From: Flaccisagitta enflata
Lineage: Eukaryota > Chaetognatha > Sagittoidea > Aphragmophora
Reading direction: 5' to 3'
Assembly: GCA_965153355.1 (NCBI GenBank)
Contig: OZ231127.1
Location: 1,116,001-1,180,000 of the forward strand
DNA: 64,000 nt
Part shown: piece after piece, positions 55,156 to 64,000 of the stretch
Layout of the letters: every line of letters begins with the position of its first letter
Numbering within the stretch: position 1 is the stretch's first letter
The notes under the pieces: generated by a model
Told to the model about the DNA's origin: nothing
Database searches by the model: none
The model's input: the letters and a program-made list of their open reading frames with translations, nothing else
Translations under genes and position numbers: made by a program

Positions 55156-55244
55156 CTCATTTTGCCCACCTGAGAAGACGGAGCAGAAATTTAAGACCGA
55201 ATTATTAGATACCTTATCTCATTCTCATTCTCATGTCTAACTTT

Positions 55245-55485
55245 GGGAGATCATTCTCTGCATCTTTCATTCCGTTTATGCCTTTAGTGTCGGTCTGTCC
55301 GTCCGTCCGTCCGTCCGTTTATGATTCATTCTCTGCCTCTTTCATCCTGTTTATGCCTTTAGTGTCGGTCCGTCCGTCTGTCCGTCCGTCTGTTTATGGT
55401 TCATTTTCTCCATCTTTCATCCTGTTTATGCCTTTAGTGTCGGTCCGTCTGTCTGTCCGTTTATGGTTCATTCTATTTTACCTTG
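55245..55485. repeat. Tandem 65-75-bp units with GTCC tetramers
   Basis: Three units of TTTATGCCTTTAGTGTCGGT, (GTCC)n and GTTTATGGTTCATTCTCT. Confidence 0.9.
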
Positions 55486-55502
55486 TTTCTGCCTGCCTGC
55501 CT

Positions 55503-55925
55503 GCGATGAATGATGACCGATGAACGATGACCGATGAACGATGAACAATAAACATTGAACGATGAACGATGAACTATTAACGATGAACAATAAACGCTGG
55601 ATGATCAACGATGAACGTTGAATGATGAATGATGAAAGATGAACGATGAACGATGAACGATGAACGATGAATAACGAATGACGAGCGATGAACAATAAAC
55701 AATGAACAATGAAAGATGAATGATGAACGATAAACGATGAACAATGAATGATGAACGACAATCAATGAACGATGAATGATTAACAATATACGATGTACGA
55801 TTAACGATGAATGATGAACGATAAACAATTAACAATGAACAATGAAAGATGAATAATGAACGATGAATAAAGAATGACAAACGATAAACAATGATAGATG
55901 AACGATGAACGATGACCGATGAAAT
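55503..55925. repeat. Degenerate 7-bp repeat (GATGAAC)n
   Basis: About 55 units of GATGAACG/AATGAAC type. The minus frames with His-Ser-Ser-Phe-Ile-Val repeats result from three units making 21 bases. Confidence 0.9.
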
Positions 55926-56244
55926 CGCATTTGACATACACTTCATGGCATGGCATTGGATGAATTTGCCGCGAATCATGTCATGTCATTCCATGTCATT
56001 CCATGTCATGTCGGTCTGGCTCTCGGTCCATCTGTCCATAAAGCTCTTTTTGCGTTAATGCCTTTCCTTGTGAGACCATCTTTACAAACATTTCCCCTTT
56101 CGCTCCGCATCTGACATGAGTTGTCGTGTATGCGGTCTTGTACTCACGGTTTTCTTTTTCCTTGTCGCTTTTTTCTTTCTTTTTTTTTTTTTGCGTTGTC
56201 ACGTTGTAACAAATGTTGGCAACCATGAAGTAATCAGAGCCTCA

Positions 56245-56278
<34 letters not shown>

Positions 56279-57180
56279 GCCCAGATACTTTCCGCCTTTC
56301 TTATGTCTGTCTTTCCTTCTTTCATAATGTATAGACGCTTTCCATTCCCCATATCACCCCCTGTCCCCTGTTACACCCCCCTGGACACCCGCCCCCCCCC
56401 CCCTTGTCACTCTCATTTGTATTCCTCTTACTTTATCTCATTCATCTTTTCAGCCGTAGACAAGCTACTCTGTACCGTATAACATGCTGTGTCGGTCCGT
56501 CGTTTGTCATTTGTCTTTTCTACAACATGTAAAGTCATTGTTTAATGTAAAATCATTGCCAAAACAATTAGACGCGATATTTCACTTAGTAACAAAAGCA
56601 AGGCCGGATACACGGCTACCGAAGTCGCGTCCCGGTGGGCAGGGGCCATATTTGAGGTCACTAGACCATATGGGCAGGAGCAATAATAACAAAGAAATAA
56701 AATCCTAATAAAAAGTAAAACGTGACCGACCAACCGGCTGACCGATCGACCGACGGACGGACAAAGCGGGTTGTTGAAATCTTTATTGGGGGTGATTGAA
56801 AACTTAATCTTCGCACCTTACAAAATAGTTTCTCGTTGTTTGATTGTCTAGACCAGCTTTGTCGAATTGTACGTCAGTTTTCTTTAACTGTTGATAGCTT
56901 GTTCATAGGCTTAGTCGAACTGTTCAATGGCTTTGTTGAATTTTTCATCGACTTAGTTGAATAACTCTTCAGTGGGTGGTATTGCCTCTAGCCCTTGTTC
57001 AGCTGTATCCTATTAAATGGGATTTCTCTTTCTCTTTCTCTTTCTCATTTTTCTTTCTCTTTCTCATTTTTCTTTGTTTCTTTAGTCTCTCTCTTTGCCT
57101 CTTTCTATCGGCTAACTTGATCTCTGGCAAACGCCTTTTATAACGGAGCAAATCTACCCGTTAAGCCCTTTTCAATCATT
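55926..57180. other. Intron with family H debris and short repeats
   Basis: CATGTCATTCCATGTCATTC at 55980; family H-like right end GTTGTCGTGTATGCGGTC near 56120; (TTG)n at 56244-56279; poly-C near 56391-56404; truncated family H element at 56599-56772 (GCAAGGCCGGATACACGG, CTACCGAAGTCGCGTCCCGG, GACCG tetramers, hairpin lost). Confidence 0.6.
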
Positions 57181-57194
57181 CTCATTGCTCTTCA

Positions 57195-57320
<126 letters not shown>

Positions 57321-57416
57321 CTCTTTCTCCTAGACAAAAAAAATTCAACCAGTCATGCAGACCATTCTACTAGAAACCTTCACGCTAAAAGAATATTGTC
57401 TTTTCAAGGACTTTTC

Positions 57417-57729
57417 ACAGTCAGTGGACAAAACACTATAGGTACATATATCATACCACTGGCTTTGATTCAACATACTGGTCAGAAATAAAATATTGTA
57501 AACGACAATCAGTTGCCTAAGTTATAGCCGACTGTAACAAAGAAAATGTTGTATTTAACAACAGGTTATTAGAATTACAGCCGGCTGTAATGCTAGAATT
57601 TTATAACATTACAGCCAAATGTTATTCAGACTCCTGGTTGTTGCGTACAATATTTTGTTTACTATCAGCATGTTGGATCAAAACCAACAGTATGATAAAT
57701 AAACCAATTATGTTTTGTCCGCTGACTGT
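57417..57729. mobile_element. 313-bp inverted-repeat element
   Basis: Ends ACAGTCAGTGGACAAAACA and the near inverse TGTTTTGTCCGCTGACTGT. Inner inverted pairs include GGCTGTAAT/ATTACAGCC and ACAATATTTTGTTTAC/GTAAACGACAAT-like segments. Confidence 0.8.
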
Positions 57730-58049
57730 TTATTATAGAACGTTTTGAACGATTGAATGAACGAATTATTGATTTTATAGATCAATGAAAGATGAGATTG
57801 GTGCTGTTCTTTGGAGAGAATAGTCAGAACAAGATACAGAAAGACAGACAGACCGACCAAAAGACACAGCCTCCTATAGATGTGCAAGATGAAAAACTGA
57901 TCCTTAATCGATTCCAGTCATTGCCTGTCCTAAATTAGGACTCCTAATCTTACCTGATCTGACCTGAAAACTAACCATATACAGTTAAAAATCTTTCCAA
58001 CAAACTCAAAAGGACTAACAAAAGAATGTGATATACAAAATTTCTTATA
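57730..58049. other. Intron, AT-rich with a worn tetramer run
   Basis: GACAGACAGACCGACC at 57842 and CTCCTATAGATGTGCAAG look like a decayed family H right end. Confidence 0.45.
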
Positions 58050-58051
58050 TA

Positions 58052-58499
58052 CAGTACCTTCCGAGCAAACCCGGCTAAAACTGGAGGATTAATTTTTGTT
58101 ACCTTAATTTCATTTCCCAAATTTCATATTTTGTACAAAAATCAATTAAAAGATATTTAATTCCTTGAACATATTTGGCTGTCAAAAAAAATAACTCGTG
58201 AAATCAAAGTGCATGAAGACATCAATATTAAGTGTTCTAACCCAGACCATTGGATTTGGCAGAAAATTTTACATATCCTAGACTACAAGAACAGCTCAGT
58301 CAGACAATTATTTCAGACTTTACAGCCATTTAAAGTTTTGCACTTTGATTTCACGAGTTATTTTCTTAACAGTCAAATATGTTCGAGGAATTAAGTATCT
58401 TTTAATCAAGTTTGATGCAAAAAATGAAGCTTGAGAAATGATATTAAAGTAAAAAAAATTAATCCTCCAGTTTTTACCGGGTTTGCTCGGAAGGTACTG
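58052..58499. mobile_element. 448-bp foldback element, TA target sites
   Basis: TA-flanked ends CAGTACCTTCCGAGCAAACC and the inverse; further inverted pairs (ACTGGAGGATTAATTTTT, GAAATCAAAGTGCA, CAAATATG) extend over most of each arm. Confidence 0.9.
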
Positions 58500-58635
58500 T
58501 AGCAAATACAAAAAGAAAAAGAATTTCTGTGAAGGGACTGCATTGATATCGAGAAGAATTCAGTTGATGGTCCTGTCCTTACGTTTAGCTTCAGCATTTA
58601 CAAAGGCAAAAAACAAATCCGGACGCTTATTTTTT

Positions 58636-58880
58636 AGATGCTTCCTCGCATCTCTATAACCGGGTCCATCCGTCCGTCCGTCCGTCCGATACACCTCTTA
58701 AAAAATCGAGTTTTTCAGCTGGTTTGGCTACGGCTAGATCGTAAACTGAATTATATGATCGATACACGTGTTTTTAGAGGTTTGTCTGTCATCCATCTGT
58801 CTGCACATGGGTCACACACAATCAGCGCGAATTTAACTCCATAGAAGGACATAGGACGCATCGTTGCCCGGTCGGTCAGT
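58636..58880 (-). mobile_element. Family H element, GATGC hairpin, 60 bases before an exon
   Basis: Hairpin AGATGCTTCCTCGCATCT at 58636-58653, CTATAACCGGG, short GTCC run. The far end is GGACGCATCGTTGCCCGGTC. The far GGACGCATCGTTGCCC is the reverse complement of the left end of the copy at 37659. Confidence 0.8.
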
Positions 58881-58939
58881 GAGAACCTAAGCCTTCGTAA
58901 CTGCATCATAAAGGTTTCAGTCATGACTCTTGTTTTCAG

Positions 58940-59266
58940 GTACATGACGGTGACTACATGTGGCCAAGTGTTTGCTATCATCGATCAAAGGCAACAAAAA
59001 GAAATCATAAAAATCCTGAAATCACCGGCCAGCTCGCCTTCTAATGGCCGGATTTCGAACCCCAGCTCTTCCACACTGCCTAGAAAACAACAACAACAAC
59101 AGCAACAGCAACAACAACAGCAACAACAGCGAAAACAATTCCAAACACCGGAACTTGAAAAGCGAACTCCCCGGCGAAGTAATGGAGAAGGTCCGCCTAA
59201 AGAAGATAACTTGAGCAACTCTGGTACAATGACCAGAAATCCCAGCGCAAGATCGGAGGGGGATGG
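58940..59266 (+). CDS. Main gene exon: hydrophilic C-terminal region with Gln tract
   Basis: Acceptor CTCTTGTTTTCAG, donor GATGG then GTAAGT (strong). The G completes Arg with the carried AG. It reads YMTVTTCGQVFAIID, QRQQKEIIKIL, SPASSPSNGRISNPS and a run of 14 Gln coded by mixed CAA and CAG (59087-59128), then KQFQTPELEKRTPRR and a Ser/Asn/Gly-rich end. Probably cytoplasmic. It carries two bases (GG). Confidence 0.85.
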
Positions 59267-59284
59267 GTAAGTTTAGTTGTTCGG

Positions 59285-59599
<315 letters not shown>

Positions 59600-59813
59600 T
59601 CAATCTGGATCGACTGTGTCTCTCTCTTCTCTTTCAACTCGCTTTACTTCCTTCTCACATTGTTCTTCTTTTCCTTCTTCTGCAACTTTCCTTCTTTTTC
59701 TTCATCTTCTCCTCCTCCTGATCCTCCTCCTCCTCCTCCTCTCGAAGCCGTTACAAGTCTTTCTATTGCATTTGAAGGTGTACTCGAATCAGGAAATTGT
59801 CATCTAAATTAAC

Positions 59814-59814
<1 letters not shown>

Positions 59815-59903
<89 letters not shown>
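59815..59903. repeat. (TC)n microsatellite
   Basis: Uninterrupted TC run followed by a family H fragment (GTCCGTCCGTCTGAG ... CTGCGACTTGGGTAGCC, GTGTATCCGGCCTTGT at 59985-60016). Confidence 0.95.
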
Positions 59904-59906
<3 letters not shown>

Positions 59907-60047
59907 CCGTTTTTTGTATCTTGGTAGTAATTTGTTGTCTCCATCACTCCGTCTCGTCCGTCCGTCCGTCTGAGTTTTCTTCACTGCGACTTGGGTAGCC
60001 GTGTATCCGGCCTTGTTTTACATAAAAACTCGTTACCAACGCTTTTT

Positions 60048-60290
60048 AGTCGCGGACTTGCGACACTATAAGAGGCTCCATTATTCTGTTGGTCAATCCG
60101 TCCATTGGTCCATCTGTCTGTAAGCGTGAGTGAAAAAGTGATAAACGTGGGAATAGAGCAATTTAGATGCATTTCGTGTATGTGTTTGTGCGTGTGTTGC
60201 ATTGTGTGTTGGGAGGGGGGGGATGTGGGTAGTGAATGGGGGCTGGACGCCCCTTCCACCTCCTCGATATTGTGACCCCACGTTAATTGT
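60048..60290 (-). mobile_element. Family H element, far end of the ATATTGTGACCC type
   Basis: Hairpin AGTCGCGGACTTGCGAC, ACTATAAGAGGC, GTCCATTGGTCC tetramers, TTAGATGCATTTCGTG and GTTGGGAGGGGGGG. The far end is CCACCTCCTCGATATTGTGA and CCCCACG. Confidence 0.8.
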
Positions 60291-60479
60291 TTCAGTTAAT
60301 CATGCTGAATGCAATCAAAAGGGTACAGCTGAGCGAGTGTTGCATTTCAAATCTTTGGAGAATTCAATTCTTTTTCTTCAAATTCTTTTCCAAGAAACAA
60401 GTACGTGTACAAAAAAAAAACTAATGATCTTGTAGATTTACTGCACTTGAATAGTCACTTGGTGCCAAGAAGAAGAGTG

Positions 60480-60600
60480 AGCAGTTGCGCCGTGTGACAC
60501 ACTTAGGCGTGGCTCGCTTTGGTAAAGACACACTGCGGTGTAAATACTCTGAGGTGTGACACATTGTAGCAAGACACACTGCGGTGTGACACACCCAGGT
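60480..60600. repeat. ACACACTGCGGTGT repeats
   Basis: Four loosely spaced copies of GACACACT[G/T][C/A]GG[T/C]GTG, each a small inverted repeat. Confidence 0.7.
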
Positions 60601-60648
60601 ATGGAATATGGATATGGTAAAGGGGAAGTATTTTGGTTGAGTGGTCAT

Positions 60649-60986
60649 TGGGGGGGTCGGTAACAACGAACTTTGGAAATGCCAGTCGGACATATGGCCA
60701 AAGTGTGCACAATAACAATATATAATCACATGTGAAAGGAAAAAGGGGTAACGCCATATCATTTACAGTCGTGCCACACCCCTTATTTACATTGTAATGA
60801 ATAGGGAGAAGGAAGAGGAAGAGGAAGCTCTTATACTTTACAATGGGAAAGGTAGGGTTGGCACGACTGTAAATGATAAAGTCTCATGAACGTTTCCTTT
60901 TAGTTATTAGGTTGATTTGTGATTGCGCACGGTCTGGTGATATGTCCGATTGGCATTTCGAAAGTAGGTTGATATCAACCCCCCCA
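60649..60986. mobile_element. hAT-like MITE with an 8-bp target duplication and a nested MITE
   Basis: Ends TGGGGGGGTCG and CAACCCCCCCA are inverted and flanked by identical GTGGTCAT (60641-60648 and 60987-60994). An 8-bp duplication is characteristic of hAT-type insertion. Inside, at 60766-60869, is a TA-flanked element with CAGTCGTGCCA / TGGCACGACTG ends. Confidence 0.85.
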
Positions 60987-60994
60987 GTGGTCAT

Positions 60995-61385
60995 AGCCTC
61001 ACTCTTCCTCTTTCCCATCCTTTGCCTCTCCCCAATCCTCTTCCTCTGACCCCAACCCTTCCTCTTCCCCTCCTCCTCCCCATCAACTCCTTCTTCCCCA
61101 TCCCCATTCTCTTCCTTTTCCCCTTACTCCTTCTCCTCCCAATCCTCTCCCTCTTAACCCTTCTCTTCCTCTTCCCTATCCTCTTCCCCATCCTCTCCCT
61201 CTTTCCAATCCCCCACCATCCCCACCCTTATCTGCTTTCCCGTTACTCTTCCTCTTCCCAATCCTCTTCTTCCTACCCCTACTCTTCCTCTTCCCCATCC
61301 TCCACTTCCCCACACTTCCTCCACCCTATCATCTTCCTCTTACCCCTACTCTTCCAGTCTTCCTTCTTCTCCACTTCCCTTGGTG
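60995..61385. repeat. Pyrimidine-rich CTCTTCCTCTTCCCCATC repeats
   Basis: Irregular CTTCCTCTTCCCCATCCTC units. Pro/Leu/Ser frames are artefacts. Confidence 0.9.
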
Positions 61386-61493
61386 AGAGATTGAGAAGAA
61401 ATACCGAATATCAACTTTTCTTTGGCGTCTAAAGACTGAGATCTCATAATGCACCAAATAATGGCAAGAACTGAAACTGTCTTTTGATTTTTT

Positions 61494-61718
61494 AATCGCC
61501 GCCTAGCGACTCCATAGGAGGGTGTGTCCCTTCGTATGTCTGAATGTCTGAATGTCTGTCTGAGTGAAACAGGAAAATTTTGATGACAAGAAATCGACTG
61601 AAAAACGGATTTCTGACCATCACAGCTCCTGCCTGGCGTCAATACAGCCCCCGCCCACTCACATACTGCCCCTGCCCACCAGCAGCGACTACGGATTGGC
61701 CGTGTATCCGGCCTTGTT
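61494..61718 (-). mobile_element. Family H element
   Basis: Hairpin AATCGCCGCCTAGCGACT, CCATAGGAGGG, TGTCTGAATGTCTG repeats, CTCCTGCCTGGCG and CTGCCCCTGCCCACC. The far end is AGCAGCGACTACGGATTGG and CCGTGTATCCGGCCTTGTTT. Confidence 0.85.
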
Positions 61719-62352
61719 TACTTAGTCAATGACCTGATCCTTATTTGGTTCTTCGATGACTAGGGTCACCAGACTAAAATCTAGGCGTTAAGGCGGATAT
61801 TCAAACCTTGATTTGGGTGAAGAACTTTGCATGAAAACATGAGTAGGGTGTTTGTGGTCTAGTCACTCTAGTGAATTCTATTCTGAATACAAACTTATTT
61901 CTTACCATAGAACATTCTGCCTAATTTAAAAGGCAAAACCATAAAAAAAGAAGTTTTTTTTTGAAACAATACCAAATTTTCAGACAAATTTAAATGAAAG
62001 TCATTTATTCTGATAAGATTTATGAAAAAATTTCCTTATAAATTTCCCTAACTGAATCTCAACCTTTGCATTCTCTTATTTTGTTTTTGAAATTTATGTC
62101 GCTTTTGAAAAAGTCTCTAATAAAAAAAAGGTGTACAGTTTACAGATTCAAGCTTGGAAAAGTGTTCATCACCAGCTATTATACAACTATAAACCGTGAT
62201 AAAAAGTGATTTCGGTCGGGAAATGACTATCCAAGTTAAATCCATCAATTTCAAGGACCTATGAAAAAATAGAGGGCTTTCCAAATCTCCATTCTACCAA
62301 TGATGAGAAATTATGTGTGGTAATGTTTGTCAATTTTGGAAGGCTGTGCATA
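61719..62352. other. Intron, AT-rich
   Basis: No element ends paired; no gene. Confidence 0.5.
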
Positions 62353-63084
62353 CAGGGTGTACCAACTGAGTTGTAACATAAAGAATCGATGTATCTCTGG
62401 TTCTAAAGAAGATAATCTTATTCTGAAAAATGTTCCAAAGAGCTCTCAAAAAACAATTTTTGCTCATGCTAAGAAAATGGATCTATCATAAAAGAATTTT
62501 GCACATTCACAACCTAGTGATGAAGCATCTTGTGATGCTAATTTGGCTGTCATTGCTCATGGACACTTTTTCTAAAAGAGGCTTTCATTTCTAAACGGAT
62601 TGAGCTACAAAATTATAGTATTTGGCCCTTATAAAAAACGTCCTCATATTATTGAAGTTATAGCCCTTGTTTCCTTCATAACCATATTTCTGAAAAACAA
62701 CTTGATTTTTGTAAGCATGATTTAAACAAATATCACATCATGTCATTTTGACAATGAGAATTTTTTCATGATTTTCTTTTTACTATATAAGATATGTTTT
62801 ATTTGAAACCAATTCAAAATGTGTTGTCAAAAAAATAAGAAATAAGAGCTATATAACAAAAAATTGTCATGAGAAATCAATGATAAACAGCAAAATGATG
62901 ACAAATAGGCATATACTTCCATTTTTTCTTTTCATGACAATTTTTTGCCTTCCCAATAATTTTCTTTTGTTATGCAAAAATCGTTTTTCAAAAGCTCTTC
63001 AGAGTTTTTTTCAGAATTAGATTATCTTGTCTAGAAGCAGAGATATATCGATTCTTTATGTTACAACTGAGTTGGTACACCCTG
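62353..63084. mobile_element. 732-bp MITE with about 100-bp arms, TA target sites
   Basis: TA-flanked ends CAGGGTGTACCAACTGAGTT and the inverse. The arms extend through GTAACATAAAGAATCGAT and AGATAATCT. The interior carries the dispersed motif at 62585-62620 (TTTCTAAACGGATTGAGC, then ACAAAATTATAGTATTTGG). Confidence 0.9.
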
Positions 63085-63387
63085 TACTTTTATTCATCAA
63101 TTGCGGGGGACTGTGTGTAAGCTGCTTCTGGGGGAGGCTCAGAAGAGAGATGACTTTCTGTGCTCGATTCTTCGTTGATTGCAGAGCAATAGAAAGAAAG
63201 ATCAAAAGAAGATAAAGCAAAAATTGAAGTGCTGACTTATTTCCCTGAGCTTCATGAAAACCATTTCTATAACTCACCACTCTTGTTTGTTTGCCCGTCT
63301 GAATCAATGACTACCTGTTCATAGATATCTGTCTTGTTCTTGATAGCGTGTTCTTTTGCACTATTTACACTTCTTTCTTTGTCTCGG

Positions 63388-63606
<219 letters not shown>

Positions 63607-63794
63607 TTCCATTTTTCCTCCACTCTCAGTATGCCATCGTTTCTCTCCTTCTTGGGAACTTGAAAACTGAGATTCTTTTTCTTGCAAAGGAACGTGAATG
63701 GAATTGTAATTGTTGGTGGAACAAAAAAAAAAGAAAAGAAGAATACAGAAAGAAATAATGGGTTGGTCACCTGCTCTGATTATTTTTCTTTCAG

Positions 63795-63846
63795 ATTTGT
63801 AGCCATACAGAATGACCCAAGAGGTGTGGAGGGACCAAAATTTTAA
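63795..63846 (+). CDS. Candidate terminal exon of the main gene
   Basis: Acceptor TATTTTTCTTTCAG. The A at 63795 completes Gly with the carried GG, giving GFVAIQNDPRGVEGPKF and then TAA at 63844-63846. Phase, acceptor and immediate stop fit, but the segment is short and carries no family signature. An internal exon further right, outside the window, is the alternative. Confidence 0.4.
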
Positions 63847-64000
63847 CGTCCCCCCCCTGCAGGAGGAGGGCACTCAAGGCCAAATCCCCGTCTGAAAATG
63901 AGAGCAGTTAGCTCCCAAACCTCCCGAGGCTGATTCGGACTAGAGTGGTTTTATTTTTCACTATATAATTTAGCAAGAGTGGTTTATGAATGAACTTTAT
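63847..64000 (+). other. Possible start of the 3' UTR
   Basis: GC-richer for 80 bases, then AT-rich. No AATAAA is seen before the window ends. Confidence 0.3.

Noticed and set aside
54428-55240. Long poly-Phe, poly-Ser and poly-Leu frames
   Set aside because: All three frames of a TTC microsatellite stay open; no unique sequence or splice sites support coding.
63847-64000. Terminator or poly-A site after the candidate last exon
   Set aside because: No AATAAA-type signal is present before the window ends.

Overview
This is a stretch of nuclear DNA from a multicellular animal, most likely an invertebrate. It has widely spaced short exons with GT-AG borders, heavy simple-sequence DNA, several kinds of eukaryotic transposon (Penelope-like, BEL/Pao-like, LINE, pogo/Tc1-like and hAT-like short elements), and no prokaryotic signals. 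I cannot name the species. More than 90 percent of the window is repeat or intron. Almost all long open frames in it are simple-sequence translations (Ser-Leu, His-Thr, Cys-Val, Lys-Glu, poly-Phe, poly-Thr) and are not genes.

The main gene is on the + strand, from about 18563 to at least 59266 and perhaps 63846. I assembled it by matching splice-site phase. The exons are 18563-18806, 39159-39318, 42334-42517, 43821-43930, (candidate 49118-49160), 51213-51360, 53287-53517, 58940-59266 and (candidate terminal) 63795-63846. Every adjacent pair joins in frame except one, where phase requires an extra exon of length 3n+1. The predicted product is a multi-pass membrane protein with low-complexity Ala/Ser/Thr and Gln tracts near its C-terminal end. 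Its layout reminds me of the invertebrate protein tincar, but that is from memory and unverified. A second gene probably starts on the - strand at 11252 (exon 11252-10917, product unrecognised), with a GC-richer, repeat-poor upstream stretch.

From 25804 to 34092 lies a block of retroelement debris. A 5'-truncated Penelope-like reverse transcriptase on + abuts, tail to tail, a decayed BEL/Pao-like LTR element on - (Gln-rich gag, zinc knuckle, aspartic protease, partial reverse transcriptase). After it comes the 3' end of a LINE on + with four zinc fingers. The rest is short non-autonomous elements. Two dominate. Family H (about 30 copies or remnants) ends in an 18-nt hairpin whose two arms change together between copies. 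Family G has inverted ends around GGGCAGCGGCC and an interior array of 20-23 bp units.

The most unusual structure is in the main gene. Two exons, and possibly a third, are preceded by tandem arrays of 100-132 bp units. In two of them each unit repeats the splice acceptor plus only the first part of the exon, and the intact exon is always the last, 3'-most unit. Later insertions of family G and of a foldback element split these arrays, so the window holds natural empty and filled insertion sites that define element ends. UG repeats follow three of the gene's splice donors, and one intron has complementary GA and TC repeats at its two ends.
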